The notes under the pieces were generated by a model. The model was given only the letters and a program-made list of their open reading frames with translations. It did not search any database and was not told the origin of the DNA. The position numbers and the translations under genes were made by a program. A stretch of 64,000 nucleotides of DNA, taken from assembly GCA_947167135.1 (NCBI GenBank), contig CAMVGV010000009.1, positions 1 through 64,000 of the forward strand, written 5' to 3'. This DNA comes from an uncultured Lachnospiraceae bacterium. GTDB lineage: Bacteria > Bacillota > Clostridia > Lachnospirales > Lachnospiraceae. Of the stretch, positions 59,536 to 64,000 are shown piece by piece (positions within the stretch are counted from its first letter, which is position 1; the number at the start of each line of letters is the position of its first letter).

Positions 59536-59925
59536 AAGGTCGGAGAGCTTCTTTCCATAAAAGAAATCATGTATCATTTTGTCATACTCTTTCCACATGG
59601 GCAGTGTATGGCATTTCTTTTTCCGGGGACATTTGTTCTTTTTCTCCATAAGGCAGGCTACCGGAGAGAGTTTTCCCTCCATAAGCTCAAGTATTTCACC
59701 AACAGTGTATTTGTCGGGCTCACGGCAGAGCATATAACCGCCGCCCTTTCCGCTGGCACCGGTGATCAGGCCTCCGCGGACCATATCCTTAACTATTATC
59801 TCCAGATACTTCTTCGAGATCTCCTGTCTTGATGCGATGTCCTTAAGCGGAACATAGGCTCCGTTTCCGTTTTCAGCCAGATCTATCATCACACGGATGG
59901 CATAGCGCCCCTTTGTAGTTATCAT
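59530..59925 (-). CDS. Rrf2-family regulator
   Basis: This 131-residue winged-helix repressor of the Rrf2 family starts ITTKGRYAIRVMIDLAENG and has SRQEISKKYLEIIVKDM as recognition part and GKGGGYMLC as wing. Three cysteines, Cys91, Cys99 and Cys105 (spacing x7 and x5), stand where IscR holds its Fe-S cluster (x5, x5-7), so it may sense iron-sulfur status; CymR, the Firmicute cysteine regulator of the same family, lacks them. ATG 59925 is preferred over an upstream ATG at 59970. It is transcribed away from the mccB-like gene, and palindromes cover both promoters, so it probably represses both. Confidence 0.88.
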   Translation of the reverse strand: MITTKGRYAIRVMIDLAENGNGAYVPLKDIASRQEISKKYLEIIVKDMVRGGLITGASGKGGGYMLCREPDKYTVGEILELMEGKLSPVACLMEKKNKCPRKKKCHTLPMWKEYDKMIHDFFYGKKLSDLL

Positions 59926-59973
59926 ACAGGTTACCCTTTCTTTGTTCTGTTTAAGGCTGTACCAAATCACCTG

Positions 59974-60005
59974 CCTATTATACTACGTGGTAAATAGGTA
60001 ATCAA
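59974..60005 (-). promoter_or_regulatory. promoter and operator of the Rrf2 gene
   Basis: On the minus strand TTGATT (60005-60000) and TATAAT (59982-59977) are 17 bases apart. An inverted repeat CCTATT / AATAGG (59974-59979 and 59993-59998) overlaps the -10 box and spacer, which suggests self-repression. Confidence 0.75.
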
Positions 60006-60024
60006 CAGTAAAAAGCGGCGATAA

Positions 60025-60058
60025 ACCTATTGACACAGTAGGTGTATAGTGAGATAAT
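60025..60058 (+). promoter_or_regulatory. promoter and operator of the mccB-like operon
   Basis: TTGACA at 60030-60035 and GATAAT at 60053-60058 are 17 bases apart. ACCTA-N9-TAGGT (60025-60043) is an inverted repeat over the -35 box and resembles the inverted repeat on the divergent side, so one regulator could bind both. Confidence 0.75.
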
Positions 60059-60093
60059 CAGCCGGTAACGGTTTCAGTCGAAGGAACCAAGGT

Positions 60094-60182
60094 GTCATCC
60101 TGAGCGTAAGCGACGCATATCTCACATCGAAGATGTGAGATGCCGCCCCGGCGAGGGGTTGCGAAGCAACAGGAAGGATCTT
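60094..60182 (+). repeat. REP-like repeat in the mccB leader, with inserted hairpins
   Basis: GTCATCCTGAGCG at 60094 and GAAGGATCTT at 60173-60182 are the two ends of the REP-like family. Between them lie a perfect 10-bp hairpin ATCTCACATC-GAA-GATGTGAGAT (60119-60141) and GTTGC-GAA-GCAAC (60158-60170). It sits inside the transcribed leader, ending 19 bases before the start codon and 6 bases before the ribosome site, so it may influence translation. Confidence 0.65.
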
Positions 60183-60201
60183 ATAAAAAAGGAGAAGAAA
60201 A

Positions 60202-61359
60202 ATGGGAAAATACGAGAACATCAATACCGCGCTGATACATGGCGGGATCTCAATAGATGAAAATACGGGAGCCGTGAATATCCCGATCTACCAGACCTCA
60301 ACCTATAAGCAGGACGGTCTCGGGAAAATGAGAGGATATGAGTATTCAAGGACCGGTAATCCCACAAGAGAAGCCCTGGAAGCGCTTATCGCAGAGCTGG
60401 AGGGCGGGATAAGGGGCTTCGCCTTCGGTTCAGGTATGGCAGCCACCACGGCGGTACTTTCTCTTTTTGAGAGCGGAGATAAGGTTTTGATCTCCAGCAA
60501 TGTGTACGGGGGGACCTTTAGGGTACTGGACAAGGTCTTTAATAACTTTAATATCTCCTACGGTATAGTTGATACCTCCGATATAAGCGCCTTTGAAAAG
60601 GCGATAACTGATGATGTGAAGGCTGTTATGATAGAGAGCCCCGCAAATCCGCTTATGACAGTGACCGATATAAGAGCTGTTTCTGAGGCAGCGCATGCAC
60701 ATAAGCTTACAGTCATTGTGGACAATACCTTTATGACTCCCTATCTTCAGAGACCGCTTTCTCTTGGAGCGGATATAGTGGTACACAGTGCCACGAAGTA
60801 TCTCGGAGGACACAGCGACCTGGTGGCGGGTCTTGCGGTGGTAAAGGATAAGGAAACCGCGGAAAGGCTTGCCTTTATACAGAACGCAACAGGTGGGGTT
60901 CTTGGACCCTTTGACTCCTTCCTTCTTATAAAGGGGATAAAGACCTTAGGTGTACGTATGGACAGGCATGTTGAGAATGCCGGAAGGATTGCGGAAAGCC
61001 TTAAAGAAAATGTGGCTGTTAAGAATATCCACTATCCCGGATTAAAGGACGACCCGGGCTATGAGATCAACAGAAAGCAGGCGGACGGAGCCGGAGCCAT
61101 GATAAGTTTTGAGCTTGAGGATGGCTATGACATCCGGAAATTCTTTGAGAGCCTGGAGCTCATTATGCTCGCGGAAAGCCTTGGGGGAGTGGAGTCACTT
61201 GTCTGTCACCCCTCGACCATGACGCACGCATCCATCCCTGAGGATATCAGAAAAGAGGTGGGGATAACGGACGGACTAATCAGACTTTCCGTGGGTATAG
61301 AGGACGTAGAGGATATCATAAATGACCTTAACACAGCCATCGAAAGGAGCAGAGTATAA
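60202..61359 (+). CDS. mccB: Cys/Met-metabolism PLP enzyme, cystathionine gamma-lyase type
   Basis: This 385-residue PLP enzyme of the Cys/Met metabolism family has YEYSRTGNPTREALE (~47-61), VDNTFMTPYLQRP (~173-185) and the PLP-lysine motif HSATKYLGGHSD (~195-206). The family includes cystathionine gamma-lyase, gamma-synthase and beta-lyase. Being followed by a cysteine-synthase-like gene (one-base overlap), it fits MccB, which makes cysteine from cystathionine in reverse transsulfuration. A methionine gamma-lyase-type activity is possible. AAGGAG precedes ATG 60202. Confidence 0.8.
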   Translation: MGKYENINTALIHGGISIDENTGAVNIPIYQTSTYKQDGLGKMRGYEYSRTGNPTREALEALIAELEGGIRGFAFGSGMAATTAVLSLFESGDKVLISSNVYGGTFRVLDKVFNNFNISYGIVDTSDISAFEKAITDDVKAVMIESPANPLMTVTDIRAVSEAAHAHKLTVIVDNTFMTPYLQRPLSLGADIVVHSATKYLGGHSDLVAGLAVVKDKETAERLAFIQNATGGVLGPFDSFLLIKGIKTLGVRMDRHVENAGRIAESLKENVAVKNIHYPGLKDDPGYEINRKQADGAGAMISFELEDGYDIRKFFESLELIMLAESLGGVESLVCHPSTMTHASIPEDIRKEVGITDGLIRLSVGIEDVEDIINDLNTAIERSRV

Positions 61360-62276
61360 TGGGTTACTATGGATCAATGCAGGAGCTGGTTGGACATACA
61401 CCTTTGGTAAAGCTTAATAATCTGGGTGTTCCGGAGGGGGTAAATCTTTTTGCAAAGCTGGAGCTTTGGAATCCGTCAGGAAGCGTGAAGGACAGGACGG
61501 GCAGATACATGCTTAAGGCTGCGGAGGAAAAGGGCCTTATAAAGAAGGGCAGTACCATAATTATGGGAACAGCCGGAAATACGGGACTTGGCATTGCCTT
61601 TGCGGCTCTTAATAAGGGCTACAGGATAATCTTCGTGATCCCTACAAAATTCTCGATCGAAAAGCAGACCCTGATACGTGCTCTTGGAGCCGAGATAGTA
61701 AATACGCCGCGGGAAAAGGGAATGCTCGGAGCCGCAGAAAAGGCCGAGGAGCTTAAGGCAGAGATCGAGGGTGCGGTGTCCTTTGACCAGTTTAAGGACT
61801 TAAGTAATCCGAGGGCCCACTATGAGACCACCGGGCGTGAGATATACGAGGACCTTGAGGGTAAGGTTGATTACCTTGTTGCCGGCGCCGGAAGCGGAGG
61901 AACCTTTACGGGAATAGTAAGGTACTTAAAGGAACAGGATCCTTCAATAAAGGGAATACTTGCGGATCCCTACGGCTCACTTATCGGAGGAGGAGAGCAT
62001 CACGACTACAACATAGAGGGCATAGGCAACGACTTTGTCCCGGAGACCATGGACATCAGACTTATGGATGAGGCGATAAAGGTTTCCGATGATGAGGCCT
62101 TCAATGCATCCAGAATGCTTGCAGCGCGTGAGGGTATATTTGGCGGATCCTCGTCCGGAGCAGCTCTTGCGGCGGCATTGAAGCTTGCTTCACGTATAGA
62201 AAAGGGCAATATCGTTACGGTATTTCCCGACAGGGGAGACAGGTACTTCAGCTCCGGTCTTTATGTTTCTCCTTGA
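61359..62276 (+). CDS. mccA: cysteine synthase / cystathionine beta-synthase-like enzyme
   Basis: This 305-residue fold-type II PLP enzyme has PLP-lysine in NPSGSVKDRTGRYM (~38-51), the substrate loop GTAGNTGLG (~70-78), the phosphate loop GAGSGGTFTG (~172-181) and the C-terminal SSSGAAL. Cysteine synthase usually has TSGNTG at the loop; here the first residue pair is GTAGNTG, a change also seen in O-acetylserine-dependent cystathionine beta-synthase (MccA). With the upstream gene it should convert homocysteine and O-acetylserine to cysteine. CysK is the alternative. ATG 61359 overlaps the previous stop. Confidence 0.82.
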   Translation: MGYYGSMQELVGHTPLVKLNNLGVPEGVNLFAKLELWNPSGSVKDRTGRYMLKAAEEKGLIKKGSTIIMGTAGNTGLGIAFAALNKGYRIIFVIPTKFSIEKQTLIRALGAEIVNTPREKGMLGAAEKAEELKAEIEGAVSFDQFKDLSNPRAHYETTGREIYEDLEGKVDYLVAGAGSGGTFTGIVRYLKEQDPSIKGILADPYGSLIGGGEHHDYNIEGIGNDFVPETMDIRLMDEAIKVSDDEAFNASRMLAAREGIFGGSSSGAALAAALKLASRIEKGNIVTVFPDRGDRYFSSGLYVSP

Positions 62277-62383
62277 CTATTTGTTATTAAATTATATAAT
62301 AATCCTGTCAGGCAAGGGCGCTTTGGACGTTGGTTCAGGGCGCTTTCCTTGTATAAGTGGTTTTTTAAGGAGGTTGGTTTAAG
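62273..62383 (+). promoter_or_regulatory. glnA promoter and leader
   Basis: TTGACT at 62273-62278, overlapping the mccA stop, and TATAAT at 62295-62300 are 16 bases apart. The leader holds a 9-base direct repeat GGGCGCTTT at ~62318 and ~62337, flanked by CAAGG and CCTTG. No known glutamine riboswitch pattern was recognised. Confidence 0.75.
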
Positions 62384-63646
62384 GTGAAGGCGATTCAGGA
62401 AATACTTGAAAAGATCAAGGATGAAGGGGTGGAGTTTATAAGGCTTCAGTTTACCGATATGTTTGGGACACTTAAAAACGTGGCTGTGACGGCGGGACAG
62501 CTTAGAAAGATACTGGTGGACAAATACAGGATAGATGCCGCCGTAATGTTCGAAGGGGCAAATGTATATGAGGGGGAGCTGATACTGGTTCCGGACTATG
62601 ATACCTTTACCATTCTTCCATGGAGACCGCAGCAGGAGAAGGTTGCGAAGTTTATGTGCGATGTGTGTTATCCTGACGGGAGGCTCTTTGAGATGAGCTC
62701 CAGGACCATACTGAAAAGGGTGATAGAAAATGCGGCCTCCGAGGGCTATACCTTTATGATACGACCGGAGTGTGAATTCTTCCTTTTTCATCTGAATGAG
62801 GATGGACTTCCCACCACCCTTTCCCACGAGAGAGCCGGAATAATGGATGTGGGACCTGCGGATTTCGGTGAGAATGCCAGAAGGGAGATGGTGCTCCTTC
62901 TTGAAAAAATGGGATTTGAGATAGAGTCCTCCCACCACGAGGAGGCTCCGGCCCAGCATGAAATAGATTTTAAGGAATCGGATACGCTGCAGACTGCCGA
63001 TTCCATAATGACCTTCCGTTTCGCGGTGCGCTCCATCGCCCACAGATTCGGGCTCTACGCGACCTTCATGCCGAAGCCCAGAAGTGATGCGGCTGGCAGC
63101 GGGATGCATCTCAATTTCTCCATCTTTAAGAATGAAAAGAACATAATGGACGGTGAAAATACAGTGTCCGGAGAGACCGCGGCATTTATGAACGGGATAC
63201 TGAAGCACTCCCGTTCCCTTTCAGCCTATACGAACCCTGCGGTAAACTCCTATAAGCGTATACTCTATGCCCTTGATAAGGGGAGCAGATCCTCAACCTA
63301 TATCCGTGTAAGGGAGGGGCTTTTCGAGCCAGCCATTGAGCTTGGCTTCCCGGATTCCTCCGCAAATCCCTACATTGCCCTGGCACTCCTTATTTCTGCC
63401 GGGCTACGGGGGATAAAGGAGGGCTATGAGGGTACGCTCCCTGAAAGGATACCTCTTAATGATGTGAAAACCGTTCCTCTGGACCTAAGGGAGGCCGTGA
63501 GCTATGCGGAGAAGGATCCCTTCATTCAGGAGACCCTCGGGGAGGATTTCGCTAAGGTATATTCGGAGTCAAAGTACAGGGAGTGGTCGGATTTTATGAA
63601 GGAAGTAACGCCGTGGGAAGAGAGCAGCTATTTATATAAGCTTTGA
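62384..63646 (+). CDS. glnA: type I glutamine synthetase
   Basis: This 420-residue glutamine synthetase makes glutamine from glutamate, ammonia and ATP. It shows LQFTDMFGTLKNVAV in the N-terminal domain, the catalytic RPECEFFLF (~126-134), HHEEAPAQHEID (~184-195) with metal ligands, KPRSDAAGSGMHLNFS (~230-245) and RSSTYIRVREG (~303-313). There is no Tyr adenylylation site, so it is the GSI-alpha type, regulated by feedback and protein partners. It is ~20 residues shorter than usual. The start is GTG 62384, 10 bases after AAGGAGG. The ANTAR gene follows directly. Confidence 0.93.
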   Translation: MKAIQEILEKIKDEGVEFIRLQFTDMFGTLKNVAVTAGQLRKILVDKYRIDAAVMFEGANVYEGELILVPDYDTFTILPWRPQQEKVAKFMCDVCYPDGRLFEMSSRTILKRVIENAASEGYTFMIRPECEFFLFHLNEDGLPTTLSHERAGIMDVGPADFGENARREMVLLLEKMGFEIESSHHEEAPAQHEIDFKESDTLQTADSIMTFRFAVRSIAHRFGLYATFMPKPRSDAAGSGMHLNFSIFKNEKNIMDGENTVSGETAAFMNGILKHSRSLSAYTNPAVNSYKRILYALDKGSRSSTYIRVREGLFEPAIELGFPDSSANPYIALALLISAGLRGIKEGYEGTLPERIPLNDVKTVPLDLREAVSYAEKDPFIQETLGEDFAKVYSESKYREWSDFMKEVTPWEESSYLYKL

Positions 63647-63649
63647 AAT

Positions 63650-64000
63650 ATGGGCTGTATCATCATAGTTATGAGTAAAATAGAAGACACAAGGAAGTTA
63701 GGGTCACTCCTCATTAAAAGGGGACTAAGGCCCGATCTTCTCTGCACCTCGGCGGCAGAAGCCTTAAGTGAGAGCAGCCGTAGGGACGGAGGCTTTGTGA
63801 TATGCGGAAGCTGTCTTCCGGATATGGGCTTTCTTGAATTCAGGGACTGCCTTCCTAAGAGCTTTCGTCTTGTGATCCTTTCAAAGAACATAATGAGTGA
63901 CGACTATCCCGTTGATTCGATAAAGCTTTCCTTACCCTTGAGGATAGTGGATCTCATCTCCGTTCTGGATAAGGAGCCAGGTGTCTATGCAGATCAGAGG
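63650..64000 (+). CDS. ANTAR-type response regulator, cut by the window edge
   Basis: The first 117 residues are visible and the reading frame runs off the right edge. It starts MGCIIIVMSKIEDTRKLGSLL and reads like a receiver-like domain (FVICGSCLPDMGFLEFRD ... RLVILSKN) without the standard acidic pair. In Lachnospiraceae and other Clostridia a regulator with pseudo-receiver and C-terminal ANTAR domain is found right after glnA, where ANTAR proteins bind RNA hairpins and prevent termination. The ANTAR domain itself lies beyond the window, so that part is inferred. It starts 3 bases after the glnA stop and has no clear ribosome site, so it is probably coupled. Confidence 0.7.
   Translation, partial: MGCIIIVMSKIEDTRKLGSLLIKRGLRPDLLCTSAAEALSESSRRDGGFVICGSCLPDMGFLEFRDCLPKSFRLVILSKNIMSDDYPVDSIKLSLPLRIVDLISVLDKEPGVYADQR

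Noticed and set aside
60059-60201. SAM or T-box riboswitch before the cysteine genes
   Set aside because: The typical conserved elements of either class are missing, and the structure is explained by the REP-like repeat.
1-64000. tRNA, rRNA, tmRNA or RNase P genes
   Set aside because: Reading the gene-free stretches showed no cloverleaf or conserved rRNA segments; a dedicated scan could not be run here.

Overview
The window looks like chromosome of an anaerobic Firmicute, most likely a Lachnospiraceae-type Clostridia (inference from strong AGGAGG ribosome sites, frequent ATG/TTG/GTG start choice, and gene families such as DUF6465, heterodimeric ABC exporters, an ANTAR regulator behind glnA, MccAB-type sulfur genes and CUT2 sugar transport). 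No rRNA, tRNA or CRISPR array was recognised.

Layout. (1) About 1-9500: accessory, partly AT-rich DNA with mobile-element character: a DUF3847-like protein, a small serine recombinase, three zinc-ribbon proteins, a MobA/MobL relaxase flanked by unusual hairpin DNA, an Rpn-like nuclease, an excisionase-like HTH protein and a RES-domain toxin-like protein, ending in a structured non-coding stretch with a strong terminator. (2) 9.5-12.8 kb: copper response, with CsoR, two matching palindromic operators and a CopA ATPase carrying a CopZ-like domain at its C-terminus. (3) 12.8-17.8 kb: an acyltransferase-like protein and a heterodimeric ABC exporter. (4) 18.1-29.6 kb: a STAS-kinase fusion, two ATP-grasp ligases, a fucosyltransferase-like protein, a tyrosine-phosphatase-like protein, two SpoIIE/RsbU-type membrane phosphatases and an AI-2E permease. 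The combination suggests partner-switch signalling next to a small biosynthetic operon and is the most novel-looking part of the window. (5) 30-39 kb: LemA, TPM protein, Cache-GGDEF cyclase, a ZorA/ZorB-like (MotA/OmpA) membrane motor pair, a histidine kinase, a lipoprotein and CheV; tight overlaps suggest one envelope/motor signalling unit.

(6) 39.1-52.4 kb: sugar catabolism: two PfkB kinases, two ROK proteins (one regulator, one kinase), a ribulose-phosphate-epimerase-like protein, a SIS isomerase, a DUF4432 protein, D-lyxose isomerase, a CUT2 ABC importer, class II aldolase and a P-loop kinase. The set resembles the logic of allose/allulose use, but the substrate is inferred. (7) 53-58.6 kb: a Zn/Mn-type ABC transporter (ATPase and permease only) followed by a FIST-domain hybrid histidine kinase and a double-receiver protein. 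(8) 58.6-64 kb: LysR and Rrf2 regulators, an mccB-mccA-like transsulfuration pair with a divergent regulated promoter, then glnA and the start of an ANTAR regulator cut by the window edge.

Repeats: a REP-like family containing GTCATCCTGAGCG recurs at about 17.8, 40.3 and 60.1 kb; a 176-bp palindromic element is present twice at 40.1-40.5 kb with one difference; a 30-bp tandem array sits at 17.86-18.0 kb.
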